Assembly (NCBI GenBank): GCA_944324465.1
Contig: CALUWI010000008.1
Coordinates: 62,001-126,000 of the forward strand
Length of the DNA: 64,000 bases
From: an uncultured Mucispirillum sp.
Lineage (GTDB): Bacteria; Chrysiogenota; Deferribacteres; Deferribacterales; Mucispirillaceae
Direction of reading: 5' to 3'
Of this stretch, positions 1-8,304 are shown in pieces (the first letter of the stretch is position 1; each line of letters begins with the position of its first letter). A program made the translations under genes and the position numbers. A model generated the notes under the pieces. It had not been told where the DNA came from. It saw nothing but the letters and a program-made list of their open reading frames with translations, and did not search any database.

Positions 1-154
1 TTTAAAATAACAAAAAATTTGATATATGAGATTTGCGGCGGTAGGATAGTTTAAAATATACTACAAATACATAAATAATAATTACTAAGTTTATTATAAA
101 TCATAATTTTTAATCATAGTTTAAAAAATGGGGATAAAGCAGATATAATAACTT

Positions 155-181
155 GACCTGCTTAATTATCTTAAGCAGGTC
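155..181 (-). terminator. Stem-loop downstream of flgH
   Basis: A perfect 11-bp inverted repeat (155-165 with 171-181, 5-nt loop) lies 52 bp beyond the flgH stop. On the minus strand the stem is followed by a U-containing but broken tract, so it may end the flagellar transcript. Positions 1-154 show no gene that I can support. Confidence 0.55.
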
Positions 182-232
182 GTGAAAGTGAGAAATGAGT
201 ATGTATGAAAGTAAATGAAAAATTTATTTTAA

Positions 233-958
233 TTAAAATGGCCAGATAACATCTATAACTTTACCAAGCCAGCCTTTTTTAGTTGCCTGAGATAATGCAC
301 CAGCACCAGTATAAGTGATTTGAGCATCAGCTATGGCACTTGATGATACAGTGTTTGCTGCATCTATATCTTTCTGTCTGACTATACCTTTTAATGTAAT
401 AGTCTGTTTTTCCTGGTCAATAATTATTTCTCTGTTTCCTTCAATAACTAAGTTGCCAGAAGGCATAATGTCTACAATTCTTGCGGCAATAGTTGCAGTA
501 AAAGTATCTGCCTTATTGCTTGAACCCTGTCCCTGATGGCTGTTGCCTGTTGTAGCTGCAATAGTTGGCTGGAATGCAGCACCTGAGCCTAAGAAGTTAT
601 TAACACCTAAGTTTGTAGGAAGTCCAAGCATTGCTGTAACATTGGCATTATAAGTTGTAGTTTTAGATGCAGAATTATTTGTAGAGTTAGAAGCAGAAGA
701 ATCTTCTTCAATTCTTACAATTACAACATCGCCAATTCTTCTTGCCTTATAGTCTAAAAATATAGTGCCGCTTGAGCCAACATCTGACCATAAGGAAGGG
801 TTTGGTTTATTCATTTCAGCTTCCTGCAGTTTATATGCTTCTATTTCCGATTTATACCCAGATGATGGAATAGAAGTAATTACATCATCATAACCTTTTG
901 AAGCACATCCTGAAAGGGCTGCAATTATAACTGCTAATAATAAAATATTTTTTTTCAT
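233..958 (-). CDS. flgH: Flagellar L-ring protein FlgH
   Basis: FlgH is the outer-membrane lipoprotein that forms the L-ring bushing of the flagellar basal body. The 241-residue product starts with a lipoprotein signal ending in an LSGC lipobox (Cys18). The family core follows: an SLWSD segment, then ARRIGDVVIV, and the C-terminal GNLVIEG and IVRQKDI stretches. I chose the ATG at 958, not the longer frame to 1021, because the signal peptide starts there and a GGCGG ribosome site precedes it. It is the last gene of the leftward operon and ends shortly before a stem-loop. FlgI, its usual P-ring partner, is not in this window. Confidence 0.95.
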   Translation of the reverse strand: MKKNILLLAVIIAALSGCASKGYDDVITSIPSSGYKSEIEAYKLQEAEMNKPNPSLWSDVGSSGTIFLDYKARRIGDVVIVRIEEDSSASNSTNNSASKTTTYNANVTAMLGLPTNLGVNNFLGSGAAFQPTIAATTGNSHQGQGSSNKADTFTATIAARIVDIMPSGNLVIEGNREIIIDQEKQTITLKGIVRQKDIDAANTVSSSAIADAQITYTGAGALSQATKKGWLGKVIDVIWPF

Positions 959-962
959 ATAT

Positions 963-1133
963 TCACCGCCTAAATATAATATAATATCTTCCTGCAAATA
1001 TATAAGCAAAAGATATGCCAATAATGATTGATAAGATAAGAGAAACCTGCCTGAAATTACAGTTATTTAAATTTTGGGAAGCGAAATAACCATAACCCAG
1101 GCAATAGTAAGGAGGTAAAAATGTTATATTCAC
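963..1133 (-). CDS. Small predicted membrane protein between flgA and flgH
   Basis: This 56-codon GTG-started frame fills the otherwise empty 205-bp gap between flgA and flgH. The product has a polar N-terminal half (two Cys, several Asn and Tyr) and one hydrophobic segment of about 20 residues (roughly 30-49), then a basic end, so a single-span membrane peptide is plausible. Its TGA lies 4 nt before the flgH ATG, and the flgH ribosome site lies inside it, as in translational coupling. It begins 30 nt after the flgA stop and is in the same frame as flgA. The ribosome site for its own GTG is weak. No family is recognised; it could be a chance frame. Confidence 0.4.
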   Translation of the reverse strand: MNITFLPPYYCLGYGYFASQNLNNCNFRQVSLILSIIIGISFAYIFAGRYYIIFRR

Positions 1134-1163
1134 TATATACTTTATAAGTATTGAATATATTTT

Positions 1164-2018
1164 TTAAAAATCAGCTTTAACTATACCATTTCCTATATAG
1201 CTGCCGCTTATTACTTTTTGTGATGTTAAGTTTCTAACAAGCACTTGTTTTCCAGGCATAGCATTTTCTTCTACTACACCTTGAGTTTCAATATGGAGTA
1301 TGCCATTTGATACTACAATTTTAACTGCTTCGCCTTTTTTAAGTGCTGGTTTTTCCTGAACTATATCCGCAGTTATCACTTTGCCGGCAGGCACTGCTCT
1401 TGATGCTGCTAAACTTTCAGCATTATCAACAAGTTCATTTTTTAAGTTAGTAACTTCTACATTTACTTTTTTAATTTTTCCTGCCAGACTGTCCCCAGCT
1501 TTTATTCTTTCAGTAGTAACATAAGCATCTTTATAGCCTTTTACATAGTAGTAAATTTGATATTTATTGTTACCAAGTCTAACTTGAGCATATCCGCCGC
1601 CAAGTTTAGAAGTATCGCATGATATATTCATTTTAATATCTGGATTATCATAAATATCTTCTGATATTCTAAGCTGGTCTACAACTATTTTCATATCTGG
1701 ATATGCTTTTTTATATTCATTTTTTATATATTCAGAAACTTTTTCATAGGAAAGTTTTTCCCACTCTCTAGCTACAAGTACATCATTTAAAACTGTACCT
1801 TTAATGCCTGTGCTGTCTAAATGTGACTGAATAACATCTTTTGTAATTAATTTTTCGCTGCCAGCTTTTATGCCGCATTCTACTTTATTATGTGGAATAT
1901 GGCTTGCAGTAAGTTCATCAAGATATACACAATCTTCTGTGATAGTTACATATTTTTGAGCAAAAGCAAAACCTGTGCTTAAAAGCAGCATTAATATTAT
2001 AAGCAGAAATTTTTTCAT
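1164..2018 (-). CDS. flgA: Flagellar P-ring assembly chaperone FlgA
   Basis: FlgA is a periplasmic chaperone needed to assemble FlgI into the P-ring. The 284-residue product begins with a clear Sec signal peptide (about residues 1-20, cut after FAFA). It ends with an SAF-type domain, visible as AVPAGKVITADIVQ and GEAVKIVV, then a GVVEENAMPGK segment typical of FlgA C-termini. The N-terminal half is divergent, as usual in this family. It lies 11 bp after flgG in the same operon. Confidence 0.92.
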   Translation of the reverse strand: MKKFLLIILMLLLSTGFAFAQKYVTITEDCVYLDELTASHIPHNKVECGIKAGSEKLITKDVIQSHLDSTGIKGTVLNDVLVAREWEKLSYEKVSEYIKNEYKKAYPDMKIVVDQLRISEDIYDNPDIKMNISCDTSKLGGGYAQVRLGNNKYQIYYYVKGYKDAYVTTERIKAGDSLAGKIKKVNVEVTNLKNELVDNAESLAASRAVPAGKVITADIVQEKPALKKGEAVKIVVSNGILHIETQGVVEENAMPGKQVLVRNLTSQKVISGSYIGNGIVKADF

Positions 2019-2029
2019 GTTACACCGCC

Positions 2030-2818
2030 TTAGCGTTTTAAGCCTGCAACTGTTTGAAGCATTTCATCACTTGTTTGAATTGCTTTTGAGTTCATTTCAT
2101 AAGCACGCTGACCTGTAATCATGTTAACCATTTCATTTACCATTTGAACATTACTTGTCTCTAAAAATCCCTGTCTTACTTTACCATAGCCGTCTTCTGA
2201 AGGAATACCTACCTGAGCTGCACCTGATGCACCTGTTGCAAGGTATACATTTTCACCGATTGAGCTTAAACCTGTAGGGTTAATAAAGCGGGCAATCTCA
2301 ATTTGTCCTAATTCTGTTTCTTCATCTTCACCAGGTAATTTTACGGAAAAGATACCGTCACTTGAAACAGAAATACTTAATGCATTATCTGGAATATTGA
2401 TGCCCGGCTCTAAAAGATAACCTTCTGGAGATACTACATCACCATTTGCATCAATAGAAAATGCACCGCTTCTAATATATCCAATATTACCATCTGGTAA
2501 TGTTAATTGAAAATATCCGTCCCCTTCAATAGTTAAGTCAAGCTGGTTATAAGTGTTTTCATAGTTACCTTGAGAGTGTATTTTTTGAATTGCAACTGTT
2601 GCAACTCCCATACCCATTTGAATACCAGATGGGTGGTTAATACCTGCTGCAGTAACTGCACCTGCTGCTTTAATGTCTTGATATAAAAGGTCCTGAAATA
2701 ATATTCTGCCTTTTTTAAATCCGTGAGTGTTTACATTTGACAGGTTATTTGACATATTATCAATATTCATCTGTTGTGCCTGCATTCCTGTCGCTGCTGT
2801 CCAAAGTGAACGTACCAT
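2030..2818 (-). CDS. flgG: Flagellar distal rod protein FlgG
   Basis: FlgG builds the distal rod of the flagellar axle. The 262-residue product has the standard rod/hook N-terminus (LWTAATGMQAQQ, then NNLSNVNTHGFKK). It also has the C-terminal helix signature (RQGFLETSNVQMVNEM, ending TVAGLKR). Length is normal for FlgG. It sits 23 bp after flgF and 11 bp before flgA, in the order found in many flagellar rod operons. Confidence 0.96.
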   Translation of the reverse strand: MVRSLWTAATGMQAQQMNIDNMSNNLSNVNTHGFKKGRILFQDLLYQDIKAAGAVTAAGINHPSGIQMGMGVATVAIQKIHSQGNYENTYNQLDLTIEGDGYFQLTLPDGNIGYIRSGAFSIDANGDVVSPEGYLLEPGINIPDNALSISVSSDGIFSVKLPGEDEETELGQIEIARFINPTGLSSIGENVYLATGASGAAQVGIPSEDGYGKVRQGFLETSNVQMVNEMVNMITGQRAYEMNSKAIQTSDEMLQTVAGLKR

Positions 2819-2841
2819 AGTATTGCCTCCTTACAATAATA

Positions 2842-3606
2842 CTATTGTGTTAAAATTTGTGATGCTGCTTTTTGACTGATTTCATCATGAGTTTGTACTA
2901 CTTTCGCATACATTTCATAACCTCTTGATGCTTCAATCATACGAACCATTTCAGCAATTGGGTCTACATTGGCTCCCTCAACATATCCCTGCCTGATGCC
3001 TGCATTTTCTGCATCTACTGGTTCAATATCAACTGCAGCAAACTGGTTTCTCCCAACTTTTTGAAGCTGACGAACATCATCAAACTCCACAATCATAAGC
3101 TGGTCGCCTGCTATACCATTAGCATAAATCGTGCCAGTTTTGTCCACTTCAAATCTTGCGTTCTGGTCAACAACAATATTTGCAGTACCTTGAGCGTTTC
3201 TACTCATTACTTTAAAGCCTTCTGCAGTAACAAGTTCGCCGTTATCATTTATAGTAAATGCACCATCTCTTGTATAGCGGATACCCCATGGAGTATCTAT
3301 TGCAAAGAAAGCATTATCCTGCTGAATTGCAAAGTCAAATTTATTACCTGTTTCTTTAATAGGTCCCATTTCAAAGTTAGCAGAGTTTTCATGAAGAAGA
3401 ACTGCTGTGTTTATAGTTTTGTTATAATGAGATTCTCTTATAAAGTTTTGTGGGTATCTTTTATCTTCCGGTCTGTATACGGAAAAAACTGCCCTGTCTC
3501 TTTTATAACCATTAGTATTCATATTTGCTAAGTTGTTTGAAATAGAGTCTACTCTATTTTGCTGCATTAAAAGTCCGCTTGTTGCTGTATATAATCCGTT
3601 TTGCAT
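2842..3606 (-). CDS. flgF: Flagellar proximal rod protein FlgF
   Basis: This is a rod protein paralogous to FlgG, 254 residues. The N-terminal signature (GLYTATSGLLMQQNR, then NNLANMNTNGYKRD) and C-terminal signature (VEGANVDPIAEMVRMIEA) are those of the hook-basal body family. Position immediately before flgG and a shorter, more divergent middle make FlgF the best assignment. A GAGGTAG ribosome site precedes the ATG. Confidence 0.9.
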   Translation of the reverse strand: MQNGLYTATSGLLMQQNRVDSISNNLANMNTNGYKRDRAVFSVYRPEDKRYPQNFIRESHYNKTINTAVLLHENSANFEMGPIKETGNKFDFAIQQDNAFFAIDTPWGIRYTRDGAFTINDNGELVTAEGFKVMSRNAQGTANIVVDQNARFEVDKTGTIYANGIAGDQLMIVEFDDVRQLQKVGRNQFAAVDIEPVDAENAGIRQGYVEGANVDPIAEMVRMIEASRGYEMYAKVVQTHDEISQKAASQILTQ

Positions 3607-3610
3607 AACA

Positions 3611-4231
3611 CTACCTCACTACACCGAAAGCTTGTGGAAGCCCCGCTTTAAATAATTCTTCAAAACCTAATAAAGTAAGTTCCTGTACAGGTCTTGCTGC
3701 TTTAGATGGATAGTAGTAAAAGTTTTTATCAGATTTGCTGTTTACTACTACATTAGAGTAAAATACTGCTCTTTCATCCTGCTCCATAATGCTTATAGAG
3801 ATAACTGATGAATTCGTACCAGTTCTTCTTTCAGGAGATTCTGCAATAGTAGTCATTAATATAAAATCAGCTTTTGATATATCATTAGTGATAACTGCAA
3901 AGTTATTCATCTGTAAATATCTGCTGATAAGTGAGCTGTAATAATTATCATAAGTTTTTTGATAGCTTTTTGTAATAATAGCAGGCATAACATATATTAA
4001 TGATTTTTCAGGTAAAACTTCAAATGGGTTTACATTAAAATCTGCAACTGTTGCCCTTGTTTTATCAATAACTAATGATGACAGGTTAGTTTCCAGTTCG
4101 CCAATAATAAGTAAAGGATAAAAACCTGTAGAAGTAAAGTTTAATGGGTTAATAACTGCAACTGCGCCGCCTACTGAGTTACAGCCACTAACAAGTGCCA
4201 GTAAAGAAATAATTGTTATTAATCGTTTCAT
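3611..4231 (-). CDS. Putative outer-membrane lipoprotein of the flagellar operon
   Basis: This first gene after the sigma-54 promoter encodes 206 residues with a lipoprotein signal peptide and a VSGC lipobox (Cys17). The mature part has an alternating strand/helix look, with YDNYYSSLISRYLQM near the middle, a conserved-looking ADFILMTTIAESPE segment, and a C-terminal helix. I do not recognise the family. Its placement 4 bp before flgF, under a flagellar promoter, suggests a role in building or anchoring the basal body in the outer membrane, comparable in position to lipoproteins such as FlgO/FlgP elsewhere. That comparison is contextual only. Confidence 0.75.
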   Translation of the reverse strand: MKRLITIISLLALVSGCNSVGGAVAVINPLNFTSTGFYPLLIIGELETNLSSLVIDKTRATVADFNVNPFEVLPEKSLIYVMPAIITKSYQKTYDNYYSSLISRYLQMNNFAVITNDISKADFILMTTIAESPERRTGTNSSVISISIMEQDERAVFYSNVVVNSKSDKNFYYYPSKAARPVQELTLLGFEELFKAGLPQAFGVVR

Positions 4232-4254
4232 AATATCGCCTCCGCTTTTCTCAT

Positions 4255-4271
4255 AGCAAGCAGCGTGCCAA
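4255..4271 (-). promoter_or_regulatory. Sigma-54 (RpoN) promoter of the flg rod operon
   Basis: Read on the minus strand the site is TGGCACG, 4 nt, TTGCT, the consensus -24/-12 arrangement with GG and GC in the right phase. It lies about 25 bp upstream of the lipoprotein start and drives the leftward lipoprotein-flgF-flgG-flgA-flgH run. Sigma-54 control of mid-class rod and hook genes is established in many bacteria. Confidence 0.88.
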
Positions 4272-4332
4272 AATCCCCATACATTATATATTGTTTTGTT
4301 TCATATATTTTAACAAAAACGCAAAATATTAG

Positions 4333-4360
4333 TTGAATATTATATTTTTTAAGGTATAAT
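4333..4360 (+). promoter_or_regulatory. Probable sigma-70-type promoter of the chemoreceptor gene
   Basis: TTGAAT and TATAAT hexamers are separated by 16 bp, about 95 bp upstream of the chemoreceptor start. The region is very AT-rich, so chance matches are possible. Confidence 0.45.
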
Positions 4361-4454
4361 GAAAAGATAAAAAAGGTAAATTAAGTATTATATTTAGAGA
4401 GGTAGCTGCTGAGTATGTAATGATGTTTATAAAATAGTTGGGGAGGGAGAAAAC

Positions 4455-6422
4455 ATGAAACTAACTATTGCTCATAAAATTATTATATCTATATGCGGTG
4501 TGCTTGCTTTTGCATTTTTAAACAGTGCTTTTGCTATATATTCAGAATACACTGCAGCAAAAACTTCTGAAACAATAGGCAGCAATTATATTAATGCCTA
4601 TAAGCAGATGGAAACACTTTCTTTTAATACACTTACTTTGCAGGTAAATGTATTATCTTATGCAGTCAGTTTAGATGAGAACTTCTTTAATAATGCCCAA
4701 AACCTTATTAAAACTCTGCAGAAAAATGCAGATGATTATAAATCCTTTGTTACAAAAGAAGATAATAAAAAATATTACATAGAAACAAATAAACTTATTG
4801 ATGAACACTACAAGCTGGTGCAGGATTTTAATTCTATAATATCTGATAATCTTGAACTTCTTAAATCAAACACTGCTGCAATACAGAAAATGAATAAGTC
4901 CCTTGATAATGCTGCTGCATTAGCTCAGAAAATAATGAAACAGGCAAAAGATGAAGATATTGACCAGGAATATATTTCCCGTATGCAGAATATATATTCT
5001 CTTTCTACTCTTATAAAAACATCATCATATATGGCTTTAAAAACAAAGCAGATGGATATGCTTGAAAATATACCAAATACATTTATCCGTATAAATGGAA
5101 TGGCATCAAGGCTTGCATATAATATAGAAAATGAAGATATAGCAGGCTCTCTGCAGGAAATAAGAAAACTTGTTACAGATGCAGAAAAAACATATAATGA
5201 AATAATGAATATTGCTGCAGAAATTGCAGAAAAAGAAAAATTACGCTTTTTATATGCTGCTAAAATAAGGGAAATGAATGATAAACTGAGTGTTATAGTA
5301 TATAATCTTGTAGAATCATCTTCTCATAATTCAACAGCTGCTTTGCAGAAAGCGATGTCCGTATCAGTTTTTCTTTTTATTATAACTATTATAACAGGTG
5401 CTGCAGGTATTTTATATTTATATTTTAGTGTTATAAAACAGTTAAAAAACTTTATTGCCCATGTGGAAAACTTAACTAAAGGCGATGGTGATTTAACTAT
5501 ACGGCTTTCTGCAAAAAATAAAGATGAATTAAATGAACTTGCAGTCAGCTTTAATGCTTTTATAAATAATGTACAGGAAATAGTTGGGGAAGTAAAAGAG
5601 GCAGCAGGTGAAGTTGCCAGCGGAAATAATCAGCTTTCTGCCACAATGGAAGAATTATCTGCTACTTTTGCTTCTCAGTCTGAACAGATTTCTGAAATGG
5701 CAGGAAATATTCATGATATAAGGGAACTTTCTCAGCAGTCATCAGAAGAACTTAAAAGCTGCTTAATAGTTATGAATAACTCTCAGGAAATGACAAAAGC
5801 AGGTGCATCACAGCTTGATTATGTAAAAACAAATGTGCTTGATATTCAGGATAAAACATCATCACTTTCAGCCACTATTGATGAGCTTGCTGCAAGTTCA
5901 TCTAAAATAGGAAATATTTTAACAGTTATTAATGATATAGCAGCTCAAACTAACCTGCTTGCATTAAATGCGGCAATAGAAGCTGCAAGAGCAGGGGAAG
6001 CAGGCAGAGGCTTTGCAGTTGTAGCAGATGAAGTTAGAAAACTTGCAGAACGCACTCAGCATGCAACAGGTGAGATAGAAGCTATTATTACATCTTTTCA
6101 GCAGGAAAGCAGCAGAGCATCAAAAGAAATGGCATCTTCTGGTGAAGCGGTAACTGCAGGTGTTGATATGATTGGTGAAACTTCATCATCATTTAATAAT
6201 GTGGTGCAAGGTGTATATGAAGCTGTACATGATACAGAAAGTGCAGCAGATAAAGTAAACAGACAGTATGAATATATGCAGAAAGTTTCAGATAAAGCCC
6301 AAAGTATATCAGCAGGTATTGAAGAAAGTGATGCAGCAGTAGAGCAGGTAGTATTAACTATTAATCACCTGCAGGAAAGGGCAGAAAAACTTAAAACACT
6401 TGTAAGCAGGTTTAGAATATAA
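4455..6422 (+). CDS. Methyl-accepting chemotaxis protein
   Basis: This is a membrane chemoreceptor of 655 residues that would signal to CheA/CheW. It has an N-terminal transmembrane segment (about residues 8-28) and a mostly helical periplasmic sensor region of about 270 residues rich in Asn, Lys and Glu. A second transmembrane segment (about 300-325) precedes a HAMP domain. The cytoplasmic coiled coil carries the highly conserved tip, visible as [20 protein letters not shown] near residues 496-515. The C-terminus ends LVSRFRI and has no CheR-binding pentapeptide. The ligand cannot be guessed from the sequence; the helical sensor resembles four-helix-bundle types. A GGGAGG ribosome site precedes the ATG. 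Confidence 0.95.
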   Translation: MKLTIAHKIIISICGVLAFAFLNSAFAIYSEYTAAKTSETIGSNYINAYKQMETLSFNTLTLQVNVLSYAVSLDENFFNNAQNLIKTLQKNADDYKSFVTKEDNKKYYIETNKLIDEHYKLVQDFNSIISDNLELLKSNTAAIQKMNKSLDNAAALAQKIMKQAKDEDIDQEYISRMQNIYSLSTLIKTSSYMALKTKQMDMLENIPNTFIRINGMASRLAYNIENEDIAGSLQEIRKLVTDAEKTYNEIMNIAAEIAEKEKLRFLYAAKIREMNDKLSVIVYNLVESSSHNSTAALQKAMSVSVFLFIITIITGAAGILYLYFSVIKQLKNFIAHVENLTKGDGDLTIRLSAKNKDELNELAVSFNAFINNVQEIVGEVKEAAGEVASGNNQLSATMEELSATFASQSEQISEMAGNIHDIRELSQQSSEELKSCLIVMNNSQEMTKAGASQLDYVKTNVLDIQDKTSSLSATIDELAASSSKIGNILTVINDIAAQTNLLALNAAIEAARAGEAGRGFAVVADEVRKLAERTQHATGEIEAIITSFQQESSRASKEMASSGEAVTAGVDMIGETSSSFNNVVQGVYEAVHDTESAADKVNRQYEYMQKVSDKAQSISAGIEESDAAVEQVVLTINHLQERAEKLKTLVSRFRI

Positions 6423-6428
6423 ATTACA

Positions 6429-6460
6429 CATTATCCCCCTGTAAAAAAAGGGGGATAATG
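6429..6460 (+). terminator. Terminator after the chemoreceptor gene
   Basis: An 11-bp perfect stem with five G-C pairs (6429-6439 with 6450-6460) begins 6 bp after the stop codon and is followed by an AT-rich tail. Confidence 0.65.
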
Positions 6461-6538
6461 CATAATTTAATCGATTGAGGAAAAGAATATTGAATGAGTT
6501 TATGCTAAAATATTTATTTCTTATTTAAAGAAAATCCA

Positions 6539-6808
6539 TTATTTAATATTAATCATTTTAGATTTTTGTCTTTCAAGCTCCATAACTTTTTGGTTAGAAG
6601 CTCCGTCATTTTTACTTCTGTAGAAATTTAAATCATTATTTATTTTATTCATTTGTGCATCACGGTCTGTTCTTGCCTTTATTTCAGAAAAGCTGGAGCT
6701 TGAACCGCTGCTTCTTGAAATAATATCTCTGCTTCTCATTGTAGTCTGAGCAAAGCATATATTTATAAAACAAATACTTCCTATTAATGTAATTATAAAA
6801 TATTTCAT
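6539..6808 (-). CDS. Small secreted protein of unknown function
   Basis: This gene predicts 89 residues with an N-terminal signal peptide (about residues 1-20, ending CFA before Gln) and a polar, Ser/Arg/Lys-rich mature part. The mature part includes SGSSSSFSEIKARTDRDAQM and a helical, coiled-coil-like end (VMELERQKSKM). The start at 6808 is favoured over the longer frame to 6940 because a GGAG ribosome site and the signal peptide begin there. No family is recognised. It stands alone between the chemoreceptor terminator and a long intergenic region. Confidence 0.65.
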   Translation of the reverse strand: MKYFIITLIGSICFINICFAQTTMRSRDIISRSSGSSSSFSEIKARTDRDAQMNKINNDLNFYRSKNDGASNQKVMELERQKSKMINIK

Positions 6809-7018
6809 ATAATCTCCATATATATGTATAACACTTGATATATAAAAAAGTTCAAAAAAATATGATAAATATAACCAACTATAATTATAACTACTAACTT
6901 GAATTTTTTTATAGATAATGATAGGGTATTGTTGGAACACAGTGCGACTATATTGTGGTTAGTCACTTTTTTTTTATCCATTCGTATTAGCTGTTCGGAC
7001 AAAATAGGGAGGTGGCTT

Positions 7019-7078
7019 ATGGTTTATGAAGATTATTATTTTATTAATGCTGAATTCAGCAGCCGTAATTTTTTGTAA
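7019..7078 (+). CDS. Possible 19-codon leader or micro-peptide ORF
   Basis: A strong GGGAGGTGG ribosome site is followed 4 nt later by an ATG and a 19-codon frame (MVYEDYYFINAEFSSRNFL). A perfect terminator hairpin starts 2 bp after its stop. It contains a 12-bp palindrome (GCTGAATTCAGC). It could be a short expressed peptide, the 3' part of a small RNA, or a leader. It is alone in a 560-bp gap, and about 300 bp separate it from the next gene. Confidence 0.35.
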   Translation: MVYEDYYFINAEFSSRNFL

Positions 7079-7080
7079 AA

Positions 7081-7117
7081 AAAATAACCACCTTGTTTAG
7101 CCGCATGTGGTTATTTT
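7081..7117 (+). terminator. Terminator hairpin of the 7-kb intergenic region
   Basis: A perfect 11-bp stem (7081-7091 with 7107-7117) has a 15-nt loop and a T-rich 3' arm (TTATTTT). It follows the micro-ORF at 7019 directly, which suggests that a short transcript ends here. Between it and the promoter at 7309 I see only AT-rich sequence and a small inverted repeat (AACTAAT...ATTAGTT) near 7141. Confidence 0.6.
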
Positions 7118-7308
7118 AAATTAGCTAAAATTCAATCACTGAACTAATCATAATTAGTTCCTGTGTTCTACTTCCAATATAAGTAAAATTTTTTATAAAT
7201 TCAAGTATTTTATTTATATATGCTGCTGTCAAATTTGTCTTTCATTATGAATTTATTTTTCTATCAGCCTTTTAAGTATTAATATGCTAAAAATAAAAAT
7301 TTATCTTG

Positions 7309-7337
7309 TTGCATAAAATTAGATTTATTGATATGAT
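7309..7337 (+). promoter_or_regulatory. Sigma-70-type promoter of the MOSC-holB-metG run
   Basis: TTGCAT and TATGAT hexamers are 17 bp apart and end 37 bp before the start codon chosen for the MOSC-MogA gene. Confidence 0.55.
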
Positions 7338-7374
7338 ATAAAACTGTAAAATAAAAACAAACTAGGAGAATATG

Positions 7375-8304
7375 ATGGGTAAAATACAGGCTATATCTGT
7401 AAGCGATAGAAAAGGTGTAATTAAAGAAAATGTACCTTCTGCTTTTTTTGAAAATGATTTTGGTATCAAAGGTGATGCTCATGCAGGCAAATGGCACAGA
7501 CAGGTAAGTTTACTTGCTCTTGAAAGTGTTAAAAAAATGCAGGATAAAGGATTAAAAGTAAAAAGCGGTGATTTTGCTGAAAATATTACGACTGAAGGTA
7601 TTGATTTACTTTCTCTGCCAGTTGGTACAAAACTCCAAATTGGCGGTATTGAATTAATTATTTCTCAAATAGGTAAAGTATGCCACCATAAATGTGCAGT
7701 ATATTATCATGCAGGCGAATGTGTTATGCCAAAAGAAGGTATTTTTGGTGTAGTTCGCGGCAATGGTGAACTGAAAGTTGGCGATGAAATAAAAAATCTT
7801 GGTAAAGATGGTTATTCTGTTGGTATTATCACTCTTTCTGACAGAGCAAGCAAAGGGGAATATGAAGATTTAACTGGCCCTGCTATTGAAAAATATATCA
7901 GCGAAAATTTAAAAACATCTTTTATTCGTAAAGAAATTATTGCAGATGATAAAGATAAATTAGATATTACTTTAAAAGATTTTGCAGATATTCAAAATCT
8001 TGATTTAATAATAACTAATGGTTCAACTGGTATCTCTCCAAGAGATATTGCACCAGATGTTACAATAGAAGTAATAGAAAAAAGACTGCCAGGCTTTGAA
8101 GAAGTTATGCGTGCAGAGAGCTTTAAAATTACAGTTAACTCTATAGTTTCAAGAGCTGTATGCGGCACTAGAAAAAACTCTGTTATTATAAACCTTCCTG
8201 GAAGTCCAAAAGGTGCGGTTGAAAACTTATCATTTATTATGCCTGCAATAGAGCATACTATAAAAAAATTACAGGGAGATAAATCCGATTGTGCAGTAAG
8301 ATAG
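7375..8304 (+). CDS. MOSC-MogA fusion protein (molybdenum cofactor metabolism)
   Basis: A two-domain protein of 309 residues. Residues 1 to about 140 form a MOSC domain (cofactor-sulfurase C-terminal type), with a GDAHAGKWHRQVSLL stretch and a Cys/His-rich segment around GKVCHHKCAVYYHAGEC. Residues about 148-300 form a MogA/MoaB-like molybdopterin-binding domain with IITLSDRASKGEYEDLTGP, TNGSTGISPRD and NLPGSPKGA. MogA adenylylates molybdopterin before metal insertion; MOSC domains are thought to carry or use the mature cofactor or sulfur. I chose the second ATG (7375) because it lies 6 nt after AGGAG. The moaA, tatAC and torD genes elsewhere in the window fit a molybdoenzyme-rich respiratory metabolism. 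Confidence 0.9.
   Translation: MGKIQAISVSDRKGVIKENVPSAFFENDFGIKGDAHAGKWHRQVSLLALESVKKMQDKGLKVKSGDFAENITTEGIDLLSLPVGTKLQIGGIELIISQIGKVCHHKCAVYYHAGECVMPKEGIFGVVRGNGELKVGDEIKNLGKDGYSVGIITLSDRASKGEYEDLTGPAIEKYISENLKTSFIRKEIIADDKDKLDITLKDFADIQNLDLIITNGSTGISPRDIAPDVTIEVIEKRLPGFEEVMRAESFKITVNSIVSRAVCGTRKNSVIINLPGSPKGAVENLSFIMPAIEHTIKKLQGDKSDCAVR

Noticed and set aside
959-1021. A 21-residue N-terminal extension of FlgH.
   Set aside because: It would bury the lipoprotein signal peptide and has no ribosome site; the same DNA fits the small ORF in another frame better.
1030-1115. Fragments resembling a cobalamin riboswitch (CCTGCC, GGGAAG, CCAGGCA).
   Set aside because: The pieces are in the wrong order, the conserved core is missing, and the downstream genes are flagellar on the other strand.
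1110-1147. Plus-strand AAGGAGG followed by an 8-codon ORF (ATG at 1121).
   Set aside because: It lies antisense to the flgA-flgH gap, has no promoter or downstream plus-strand gene, and is better explained as the complement of the small minus-strand ORF.
3061-3531. A 156-codon plus-strand ORF over flgF.
   Set aside because: It is antisense to a clear flgF gene, has no ribosome site, and its Cys/Ile/Phe-rich product is typical of a shadow frame.
6968-6976. A run of nine T in the 7-kb intergenic region as a phase-variation tract.
   Set aside because: It lies outside any gene and is not clearly between promoter hexamers; long T runs are expected in DNA this AT-rich.
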